Positions 14,005 to 21,568 of a stretch of DNA of 23,650 bases are shown here, one piece after another. Each line of letters starts with the position of its first letter. The stretch's first letter is position 1. The stretch lies in contig JAEWKK010000027.1 of NCBI GenBank assembly GCA_023386045.1, positions 1 through 23,650 of the forward strand, read 5' to 3'. The position numbers were made by a program, and so were the translations under genes. The notes under the pieces were generated by a model. The model worked only from the letters and a program-made list of their open reading frames with translations. It was not told the DNA's origin and did no database searches. The DNA is from Bacteroidota bacterium. GTDB lineage: Bacteria > Bacteroidota > Bacteroidia > Chitinophagales > Chitinophagaceae.

Positions 14005-14241
14005 ATGCCTTTCAAACCCTAATCCAGTCTGCCAATTAATTAAAAGTTTATCAATAAAAGGCTATGTGCTAAGCACTCTTTACCAAGTCTGACTGGTAAG
14101 TCTATTATATCAATCTTCCTTATTGTAGTTTGTTGATTCTAATAATCGAATCGATCAGGCGCACCACTATCAAAGCTTTATATGATGTTTATCAGCATTC
14201 ATCTTTTTCATATTTAATAGCTTGAGGTTAAATAAAAAATC

Positions 14242-14985
14242 ATGAAATGGTTGCCTTTAATACTGTTTCACCTAATTGCCTTTGTATCAAATGCACAAAC
14301 CGCCAAAGAGATTATTCAGAAAGCAGACGAAAAAATGAGAGGCAACACCTCGCAGGCAGAAATCATTATAAAAACAGTCAGACCTTCCTGGTCAAGAGAA
14401 ATGACCATAAAAACATGGATGAAGGGAACCAATCTTGCCATGATACTCGTTCGCGCCCCGGCAAAAGATAAAGGTATCGTTTATCTAAAGCGAAAGAAAG
14501 AAGTGTGGAATTGGCTTCCATCTCTCGAAAAGATCATCAAACTTCCTCCATCCATGATGAGCCAATCGTGGATGGGAACCGATTTTACTAACGACGATCT
14601 TGTGAAAGAATCTTCTGTTGTAAATGATTATGATCACAGTATCATTGGAGATACCACAATCGACACGAGGAATTGCTACATCATTCAAATGCTGCCAAAG
14701 CCTGAAACTGCTGTTGTTTGGGGAAAGCTCATCGTGTGCATCGATAAAAAAGATTTCATTGAGCTGCACACGAGATTTTACGATGAAGAAGGAAACCTTA
14801 TCAATACAATGAACGCTTATGATGTTAAAATCATGGATAGCCGACTGATACCTACCAGATTTGAAATGATACCTGCAGAGAAATCGAATCAAAAAACAGT
14901 AATGATTTATAAAAGCGTTCAATACAACAAACCGATTGACGATAATTTTTTCACAACAGAAAAAATGAAAACCTTAAGCGACTAA
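14242..14985 (+). CDS. Periplasmic LolA-like outer-membrane lipoprotein-sorting protein
   Basis: The 247-residue protein has a cleavable signal peptide (MKWLPLILFHLIAFVSNA, then Gln19) and no lipobox, so it is a soluble periplasmic protein. The mature part has the LolA/LolB-like open-barrel pattern of the PF17131 family: AKEIIQKADEKMRG at the start, strands with WSREMTIKTWMKG (about 50-62), and the stretch KRKKEVWNWLPSLEKIIKLPPS (about 84-105), followed by MSQSWMGTDFTNDDL. Members are thought to carry lipids or lipoproteins across the periplasm in a hydrophobic cavity. It is the first gene of a five-gene operon, three bases before an FtsX permease, which suggests it receives cargo from that transporter. 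No promoter of the usual type is evident; small dyads at 14066-14076 and 14080-14099 precede it. Confidence 0.9.
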   Translation: MKWLPLILFHLIAFVSNAQTAKEIIQKADEKMRGNTSQAEIIIKTVRPSWSREMTIKTWMKGTNLAMILVRAPAKDKGIVYLKRKKEVWNWLPSLEKIIKLPPSMMSQSWMGTDFTNDDLVKESSVVNDYDHSIIGDTTIDTRNCYIIQMLPKPETAVVWGKLIVCIDKKDFIELHTRFYDEEGNLINTMNAYDVKIMDSRLIPTRFEMIPAEKSNQKTVMIYKSVQYNKPIDDNFFTTEKMKTLSD

Positions 14986-14988
14986 TTT

Positions 14989-16206
14989 ATGTGGATCGTC
15001 AAACTGGCATGGAAAAATTTATGGCGTAATCGCAGCCGCACATTTATTACAATGGCAGCTATATTTTTTGCCGTCCTTTTATCTACCGTTGCTGAAAGTT
15101 TAAAAAGAGGTGTATTTGAGAACCTGGTAAAAAATGTTGTAAGCTTTTATACTGGGTACATACAGGTTCACAAAAATGGATACCAGGATGAACAAGTACT
15201 CGACAACAGCTTTGTAAGATCACTCTCCACTCAAAGGAAAATACAAACCGAAAAAAATATATTAGCAATAACTCCAAGACTGGAATCATTCGCCCTGGCA
15301 TCATCTCAGGAGTTGACAAAAGGATGTATGGTTTGCGGCATTATACCACAAAATGAAGATGAAATTACCTCTCTAAAAAGTAAAATTATTAAAGGCAGCT
15401 ATCTCGACTCAAATGATAGAAGTTTATTACTTGCCGAAGGTTTGGCTGACAAGTTAAATATTGAAGTAAATGATACGATCATCCTGCTTGGGCAGGGATA
15501 TCATGGTGCGACGGCAGCAGGAAAATACGAAGTGAAAGGTATTCTTAAATTCGGGTCTCCGCAGTTGAACGATAAAATCCTCTACACAACTTTATCAACT
15601 GCGCAGGATTTTTTTAGTGCAGATAATATGATCACTTCCTACATTCTTTCTGTACGAAATGATGCGAAGATCAATGAGACTACGGCCTCAATTGAAAAAA
15701 TGCTTGGCAATGATTACGAAGTTATGAGTTGGGAAGAATTGCTTCCGGACATCAGGCAACACATAGCCACTGATTCGAACAACATGAAAGTTGTACAGGG
15801 TGTTTTGTACTTGTTAATCTGCTTTGGAATTTTCAGTACACTGGTCATGATGATGCTGGAACGCAAATTTGAAATGGGAATGCTGGTTGCTATCGGAATG
15901 AAAAAATCTAAATTAACCCTGTTGTTTATAGTTGAATCTGTGCTCACGGTCTTAATTGGGTGTATTGCTGGAATTATAGTAAGTATTCCTCTTATTTTTT
16001 ACCTGAATCGTCATCCCATACGTATTGGAGGTGATACAGCGAAAGCATATGAACGTTTTGGGTTTGAAGCTATTTTTCCAACATCTACCGAAAGTTCCAT
16101 TTTTATTTACCAGGCAATTATTGTATTGATCATTGGACTGGCCTTATCTCTTTATCCTGTATTGAAAGTTTGGAGAGTAGAACCCATCACAGCAATAAAA
16201 AAATAA
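14989..16206 (+). CDS. FtsX/LolC-E-type ABC permease, first copy
   Basis: The 405-residue inner-membrane protein has the four-helix MacB/FtsX/Lol layout: helix 1 at about 19-37, a periplasmic domain of about 225 residues (40-265), then helices at about 267-290, 310-338 and 373-392. The cytoplasmic loop after helix 2 carries ERKFEMGMLVAIGMKKSK (291-308), the usual ATPase-coupling motif. Such permeases do not form a substrate channel but act as mechanotransmitters that extract or push cargo from the outer leaflet. It is paired with a second, different permease nine bases downstream, so a LolC/LolE-like heterodimer is likely. It belongs to the operon with the LolA-like carrier and the ATPase. 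Confidence 0.93.
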   Translation: MWIVKLAWKNLWRNRSRTFITMAAIFFAVLLSTVAESLKRGVFENLVKNVVSFYTGYIQVHKNGYQDEQVLDNSFVRSLSTQRKIQTEKNILAITPRLESFALASSQELTKGCMVCGIIPQNEDEITSLKSKIIKGSYLDSNDRSLLLAEGLADKLNIEVNDTIILLGQGYHGATAAGKYEVKGILKFGSPQLNDKILYTTLSTAQDFFSADNMITSYILSVRNDAKINETTASIEKMLGNDYEVMSWEELLPDIRQHIATDSNNMKVVQGVLYLLICFGIFSTLVMMMLERKFEMGMLVAIGMKKSKLTLLFIVESVLTVLIGCIAGIIVSIPLIFYLNRHPIRIGGDTAKAYERFGFEAIFPTSTESSIFIYQAIIVLIIGLALSLYPVLKVWRVEPITAIKK

Positions 16207-16215
16207 AAGTAAACT

Positions 16216-17430
16216 ATGATTTTTCAAATGGCATGGCGCAATATCTGGCGCAACAGAACAAGAAGCATTGTAATTATGCTTTCAGTTGCCATTGGACTTT
16301 TTGCGGGCCTCGGGGTTCTTGCCCTATACAAAGGAATGATGAAAAGCAGGGTAAGAACAGTCATTGAAGCCGAAGTAGGACATCTTCAAATTCACCATCC
16401 AGAATTCAAAAAAGATTTTCACCCATCATACGTATTGCCAGGCGAAAATGAATTACTAAAAGATATTTCGTCCTACTCACAAGTAAAGATGGCTTCCCCA
16501 AGAACCGTTGTTCAGGGAATGCTGGTCACTGCAAAAGGCAGCACAGGAGTGCAAATCAACGGCGTAGTTCCTGGTGTTGAATATAAAGTTTCTCAATTAA
16601 AACAAAAGGTCATAATTGGAGAAGGATTTCATGCTGACAAAAAGAACGAGATCATCATTGGTAAAAAGCTGGCGGATAAAATGAAGATTAAACAAGGCTC
16701 AAAATTGGTGCTGACCTTCACGGACTCGGCTGATAACCTTGTTTCTGCTGCTTTCCGCATTAGCAGTATATACCAGTCAGGCAACACAGCTTTGGATGAA
16801 GTGAATGTCTATGTTACAATGAATACACTAAACGAATTGCTTTTGACAGGCAAATCCTTTCATGAAATTGCGATTCTTTTAAACAGTGATGATGATGTTG
16901 AAACCTTCCAAAAGAAATTGAAGACTGAGTTTCCTTCCCTTCTTATTGAAAACTGGAAAGAAATCTCACCAGAAACCGATTTAATGGTCAGAACTGTAGA
17001 TGAATATTCCTACATCATCATGATCATTATTCTCATTGCCCTCGCCTTTGGTATTCTGAATACGATGTTAATGTCTGTCATGGAAAGAACAAGGGAAATT
17101 GGAATGGTAATGGCATTGGGGATGTCAAGAATAAGAGTATTCCTGCTGATATTTTGGGAAACTGTTTTACTAACAATTGCCGGAACGCCAGTTGGACTAT
17201 TTACTGCATACCTTACTACCAATTATTTTCAAAAGCATGGCTTGGATCTTTCAGGAATGGGAAAAGATATGATGGCAAGTTTTGGTTTCAGCACCACGAT
17301 CTACCCCTACTTTCCATGGGAAAAACTAACAACAATAATGATTATGGTAATTAGCACAGCTTTTCTCTCCTGTCTATTACCGGCTTTGAAAGCATTACGA
17401 TTGCAACCTGTGGAAGCATTAAGAAGATAA
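16216..17430 (+). CDS. FtsX/LolC-E-type ABC permease, second copy
   Basis: The 404-residue protein has the same layout as its upstream neighbour: helix 1 at about 15-36, a periplasmic domain to about 262, then helices at about 265-289, 306-334 and 371-392. The coupling loop is MERTREIGMVMALGMSRIR (289-307). The two permeases share the N-terminal AW(K/R)N(L/I)WRNR(S/T)R motif but differ through most of the periplasmic domain, as expected for a heterodimer from an old duplication. The periplasmic part includes KGSTGVQINGVVPG (107-120), typical of MacB-type domains. Ten bases separate it from the ATPase gene. Confidence 0.93.
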   Translation: MIFQMAWRNIWRNRTRSIVIMLSVAIGLFAGLGVLALYKGMMKSRVRTVIEAEVGHLQIHHPEFKKDFHPSYVLPGENELLKDISSYSQVKMASPRTVVQGMLVTAKGSTGVQINGVVPGVEYKVSQLKQKVIIGEGFHADKKNEIIIGKKLADKMKIKQGSKLVLTFTDSADNLVSAAFRISSIYQSGNTALDEVNVYVTMNTLNELLLTGKSFHEIAILLNSDDDVETFQKKLKTEFPSLLIENWKEISPETDLMVRTVDEYSYIIMIIILIALAFGILNTMLMSVMERTREIGMVMALGMSRIRVFLLIFWETVLLTIAGTPVGLFTAYLTTNYFQKHGLDLSGMGKDMMASFGFSTTIYPYFPWEKLTTIMIMVISTAFLSCLLPALKALRLQPVEALRR

Positions 17431-17440
17431 ATTCAAAACA

Positions 17441-18163
17441 ATGAGCAGAACAGTAATTGATGCACACAATATCAGCAAGACCTATAATCCAAAAACAATA
17501 CCTGTCTATGCCATTAACAATGTGCATTTGCATTTAAAGGAAGGTGAATTCACTGCATTAGTGGGACCTTCTGGTTCGGGGAAAACAACTTTACTGAATT
17601 TAATTGGAGGACTGGACAGTCCTGATAGCGGAAATATTTTTATTAATGGCACCGATATTACAAAACTATCCAAAGGAGAAATGATTAATTTTCGGCTGCA
17701 CAATATTGGCTTTGTTTTTCAGTCGTTCAATCTCGTCCCCGTTCTAACGGCAAAAGAAAACGCGGAATTCATAATGCTATTGCAGGGCACGAAAAAAAAG
17801 GAACGAGAAAAAAGATTGCAAAAACTGTTTAAAGAAATTGCCTTAGAAGATAAAATGAACACCAGGCCCGCACAACTTTCAGGCGGTCAACAACAACGAA
17901 TAGCCATTGCGAGAGCACTTGCATCTAAACCAAATTTTATTTTAGCCGACGAACCCACAGCCAATCTGGATTCAGTTACTGCAACTAATTTGCTCGATCT
18001 TATGGCAAGGCTAAATAAAGAAGAAAACATAACCTTTCTTTTCTCCACGCATGATCAAAGAGTAATTGAAAGGGCAAGGCGTGTGATCACTTTGGTAGAT
18101 GGAAGGATTTCATCAGATACAGCTGTAGTTTCAACGGATTTTCATGAACCATCAGTAAAATGA
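17441..18163 (+). CDS. LolD/MacB-type ABC ATPase
   Basis: The 240-residue ATPase energises the two permeases from the cytoplasm. All motifs are present: Walker A GPSGSGKTT (42-50), Q-loop Gln94 in FVFQSFNLVP, signature LSGGQQQRIAIARAL (146-160), Walker B FILADEPTANLDS (166-178) and switch His204 in FSTHD. The sequence fits the LolD/FtsE/MacB class (3.A.1.122/125 type). A C-terminal extension of about 20 residues follows the usual end. Its stop overlaps the start of the barrel gene by four bases (ATGA at 18160-18163), so the two are translationally coupled; this ties the outer-membrane protein firmly to the transporter. Confidence 0.95.
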   Translation: MSRTVIDAHNISKTYNPKTIPVYAINNVHLHLKEGEFTALVGPSGSGKTTLLNLIGGLDSPDSGNIFINGTDITKLSKGEMINFRLHNIGFVFQSFNLVPVLTAKENAEFIMLLQGTKKKEREKRLQKLFKEIALEDKMNTRPAQLSGGQQQRIAIARALASKPNFILADEPTANLDSVTATNLLDLMARLNKEENITFLFSTHDQRVIERARRVITLVDGRISSDTAVVSTDFHEPSVK

Positions 18164-19308
18164 AATCTTTCCTGGCGATATGGGTTTTATTGTCGGCCAT
18201 TAATGGTAACTGCCAGGATAGCGCACTTAAAAAAGATCAATTTAATTATTCAGGCTATATAAAAGATCTTGCATGGATACGCTTCGACAAGGGCTTTAAA
18301 AATGCCTATGCCACAAACCTTGTTCACAACCGAATCAATGTAAAATGGAATCCATCTAAAAAAATTTCAGGACGCATTGAATTGCGAAACAGGTTTTATT
18401 GGGGAGATGACGTAAGAATCCTTCCAAACTTTAAAGAGCAGTTGTCAGGTCAAAGCAACTCCACCAATTTATCAGCAACATGGTGGCAAACTCATTCAAC
18501 TATTTTTCATTCCAATGTTGAAAGACTTTGGCTTGAATACCGAAAATCCAATTGGAATCTTCGCGCAGGAAGGCAAAGAATCAATTGGGGAATAACAAAC
18601 ATTTGGAACCCTAATGATTTGTTCAACACATACAATTTCCTGGATTTTGATTATGAAGAACGACCTGGTAGTGATGCTGTGAAAGCCCTATATTCGGTTG
18701 GTGATCTGTCCAATATTGAACTTGCTTATGCAAAAACCAAAGAACATAGTATTACAGCTGTAAAATATTTCACCAATTATAAAAAATATGATTTACAGCT
18801 AATAACAGGCATTTACGAAAATATTTTTACAACAGGTATTGGATGGGCAGGCAGTATTTCTGATGTTGGATTCAAAGGTGAAATGCAATATTATGCAGAG
18901 CAAAAAGATTCTGTTTCCAATTTTACTTCAACAATTGAAGCAGATTATATTTTTAAAAACGGATGGTACCTGTCTGCTGCCATTTTATACAACCAAAAAG
19001 GTCTGCATGAACCTTTAAGCGAAGAAACCAATATTGTATTTGAAGCAACGCCACGCAATTTGATGCCGGCAAAATGGAACATACTGATAAATTCGTCAAG
19101 GGAATTCACATTGCGTTTCAATGGAAGCATGAACATTGTTTATTCGCCACAGGTAAATATGATCATTCTTTTCCCATCTTTCAGTTACAATCTAAAACCA
19201 AACCTGGATTTAAATTTCGTATACCAATCTTATTTTGCTGAGGAAAAAATATTTCAGGCACTCTCTCATACAGCATTTGTCAGACTAAAATGGAGCTTTG
19301 CCAAATGA
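18160..19308 (+). CDS. Outer-membrane beta-barrel protein of the Lol-like operon
   Basis: The 382-residue protein has a signal peptide (MKSFLAIWVLLSAINGNC, then Gln19), no lipobox and no internal helices. The mature part is a chain of amphipathic strands rich in aromatic residues, ending in a terminal strand with aromatic residues (TAFVRLKWSFAK), usual for barrels inserted by BamA. The stretch LRAGRQRINWGITNIWNPND (about 146-165) resembles DUF1302- and alginate-export-type porins. Coupling to the ATPase gene (ATGA overlap) and the presence of a LolA-like carrier suggest it is the outer-membrane acceptor or exit of the same route. That function is inferred; a plain porin is the alternative. 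Confidence 0.82.
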   Translation: MKSFLAIWVLLSAINGNCQDSALKKDQFNYSGYIKDLAWIRFDKGFKNAYATNLVHNRINVKWNPSKKISGRIELRNRFYWGDDVRILPNFKEQLSGQSNSTNLSATWWQTHSTIFHSNVERLWLEYRKSNWNLRAGRQRINWGITNIWNPNDLFNTYNFLDFDYEERPGSDAVKALYSVGDLSNIELAYAKTKEHSITAVKYFTNYKKYDLQLITGIYENIFTTGIGWAGSISDVGFKGEMQYYAEQKDSVSNFTSTIEADYIFKNGWYLSAAILYNQKGLHEPLSEETNIVFEATPRNLMPAKWNILINSSREFTLRFNGSMNIVYSPQVNMIILFPSFSYNLKPNLDLNFVYQSYFAEEKIFQALSHTAFVRLKWSFAK

Positions 19309-19593
19309 ATTGAGTATTCTTATTCATCCTACCCTAATCCAAAGACTAAATTGCACCAATTGCAATTCTCCAGATTAAATGCAAAAACAAGTCCTCGGAA
19401 AAAATCAACCAATAACCATTTATACAACTCTTTAGAAAAAATTATAAACATTGATTCGCATTCTTCTTTTTTTCTTATACACGATAATTAACTATACTAC
19501 CGCTAAAGCATATGTCATAAAATGTTTATTAATGTAGTAATAGCAAGCCTAAGGCCTGACCTCCATACAAATACACCTAATCGTAAACAACTA

Positions 19594-19624
19594 TTGTAGG
19601 AAAAGGAATCGGTAGTTACCTTTG
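19594..19624 (+). promoter_or_regulatory. Primary-sigma promoter of the T9SS cargo gene
   Basis: TTG (19594-19596, in TATTG) is followed after 20 bases by TACCTTTG (19617-19624), an exact TAnnTTTG box. A start near 19630 gives a leader of about 30 bases before the ATG at 19661 and excludes the in-frame TTG at 19622. The rest of the 352-base gap 19309-19660 is AT-rich, and I see no gene or strong structure there. Confidence 0.68.
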
Positions 19625-19660
19625 CTGATTACGCTTTTGCGTTTAAATCCGTACCTACAA

Positions 19661-21349
19661 ATGAGAAAGACCTTACTATCCTTAAGTTTTGCATGCTTTT
19701 CTCTTTTGCTGTGTGCACAAAACTCCGATCTTCCAGGGCCGACCCCTGATTTACAAAAACTTCCTTCCGGCAGCTATGTGATCGCAATGGATAATTCTTT
19801 GCAAATAAATAGTTCAGGTGATTTTAATTTAAAAGCCTATGGTTTGATCGTTTATTTGCTCAACAACAATGTGCATATTAAATGGTCTATTAAAGCAGGA
19901 AAACCCAAGAACGGAATTGACTTTACTGCCATGGCAGAACAGATAAAGCCCACACTGGGTTTCGGAGAAGTATCCAGAGATTTTAAAGGAGGTCCTTTTG
20001 TAATTTTTGCATCAGACACAACTGGCGTTGCTTCATTGATTGATGCTTTTTATACCAGCAATTCCTTAACAGGAGCCAATCGTCCGCAAGTGTACCGCTT
20101 AACCGCAGATGCGGAAAATGTTGATATCCGCTATGACCTTACAGGCTTTCGGCCCAAAGCAGCTGTCCTTACAGATGGAGGCAATCAAAATATTCATCTT
20201 GCTTATATGACTGCAGCTTCCATCCCAGCCGAGAATTATGCTACTTCTCAGGGAACGGATCTGCTAACCAACTGCTTCACTTTTGCATCAGAGCCACATA
20301 ACACCAACACAGGAACAGCCGTGAATAATGCCATCAGTGCCATTAAAGATTTTGTTACAAAAGGCGGTAATTTCTTAGCCCAATGTGAAGCCATCAATAA
20401 CTATGAAAACAATAGCCTGGGGCATTTTCAGGCCAGCGGTGGTCTCACCATAGCCAATACGAACATCGCCACAACTCTTACCTATTCTAATCCCGATCTA
20501 AGCTTTTCACAATATGAAGGAAGCTATAATGCAAGCCTGGGAGGAAGCCTGAAGAACTGGAGGTTTGTTGGATCTGCTATTAACAATCAACATGATCAGG
20601 CCTCAGGAACAGGAACGAATACTACTGTGATTGGAGCAAGTGTATCTAAACATTATTACGACAAAGGAGGACTAGTTTTTTATGTAGGTAATCACTCCTT
20701 TGCAACCACTTCGATTGCAGGTATCAATGGCATTCGCATGTATATGAATGCACTCCTTACTCCATCCAATACAAATTGTCCCTTACTGGTCTTTTCTCCG
20801 CTTGCTTTAAAGCTGACTTCCTTTTCTATTAAAAATCAAAATGGCCAGGTCAATATAAATTGGTCGGTTGCCAATAACGAGCAGGTACAACAGTTCATTA
20901 TTGAAACAGGCTCCAACGGGAGACAATTTACCAGTTTGAATCCTGTGGCGCCATTGCACAAATCAGGAGCTGCTTCGTACCAGTTTTTCGCTCGTTCGCA
21001 TACAGGTAAAAATTATTTCCGGATTAAAATAACTGACAAACAGGGAAGCAATCAATACTCCTCTGTTCTTTCGCTGTCTGACAAGCCAAATAATGAACCA
21101 TACCTTACTGTATTGAACCAGGGTAGCACAGATGATTTACAATTAGGCTATTTCAGTGCAAAAAATGATGTTGTGAACTTCAGCATGTATAACTTATCAG
21201 GCTCAAAAATATATACTGCAAAAGCAAAACTGATTGAGGGAATGAACATAGTCACGATACCCTCGAATGTATTCATGAACAAAGGCATTTACTATTTGAT
21301 TGCTGTGAACCTGGATAATACTATTCTCAGAACCAGGGTTTCAAAATAG
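19661..21349 (+). CDS. Secreted protein with a T9SS sorting tail, unknown N-terminal domain
   Basis: The protein has 562 residues from the ATG at 19661. The signal peptide is MRKTLLSLSFACFSLLLCA, then Gln20. Residues about 40-370 form an unknown domain with TDGGNQNIHLAYM (171-183) and VTKGGNFLAQCEAINNYENN (232-251). The latter vaguely recalls glutamine-amidotransferase-like (ThuA-type) folds; this is weak. Residues about 380-470 look like the Fn3-like module usual before T9SS tails (LALKLTSFSIKNQNG...VNINWSVANNE). The last 80 or so residues are a type-A sorting tail (GMNIVTIPSNVFMNKGIYYL, then basic TRVSK at the end). The product is expected to leave the cell by type IX secretion and be attached to the surface. 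It has its own promoter and no visible partner gene. Confidence 0.83.
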   Translation: MRKTLLSLSFACFSLLLCAQNSDLPGPTPDLQKLPSGSYVIAMDNSLQINSSGDFNLKAYGLIVYLLNNNVHIKWSIKAGKPKNGIDFTAMAEQIKPTLGFGEVSRDFKGGPFVIFASDTTGVASLIDAFYTSNSLTGANRPQVYRLTADAENVDIRYDLTGFRPKAAVLTDGGNQNIHLAYMTAASIPAENYATSQGTDLLTNCFTFASEPHNTNTGTAVNNAISAIKDFVTKGGNFLAQCEAINNYENNSLGHFQASGGLTIANTNIATTLTYSNPDLSFSQYEGSYNASLGGSLKNWRFVGSAINNQHDQASGTGTNTTVIGASVSKHYYDKGGLVFYVGNHSFATTSIAGINGIRMYMNALLTPSNTNCPLLVFSPLALKLTSFSIKNQNGQVNINWSVANNEQVQQFIIETGSNGRQFTSLNPVAPLHKSGAASYQFFARSHTGKNYFRIKITDKQGSNQYSSVLSLSDKPNNEPYLTVLNQGSTDDLQLGYFSAKNDVVNFSMYNLSGSKIYTAKAKLIEGMNIVTIPSNVFMNKGIYYLIAVNLDNTILRTRVSK

Positions 21350-21568
21350 AAATACGGTCCTACACTTGTCACCCTGTAAGGGACTACCTAATGCAAGTCA
21401 TACCTCATGCACTTCACTGATAAATTTGAGAATAGCCTATGTCTTAGGCCCATGGTCTGTCATCCAATTTGAGATTAAAACCGTAAATTGATCTCTTCTT
21501 AGTTTTTCCACCTTTTGCAAAACCGATTCTTGTCCTCCTGATGATTCACCACCAACAAAACATTTTGT

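Noticed and set aside
13940..14020. tRNA-borne attachment site of a genomic island
   Set aside because: I found no second copy of the tRNA 3' end downstream and no integrase gene.
14066..14099. Operator before the Lol-like operon (GTGC-TAA-GCAC and TTACC...GGTAA dyads)
   Set aside because: The stems are only 4-8 bp, no regulator gene is near, and no promoter could be placed beside them.
19622..19660. TTG start giving a 13-residue longer T9SS cargo protein
   Set aside because: It overlaps the exact TACCTTTG promoter box; the ATG at 19661 directly begins a signal peptide.
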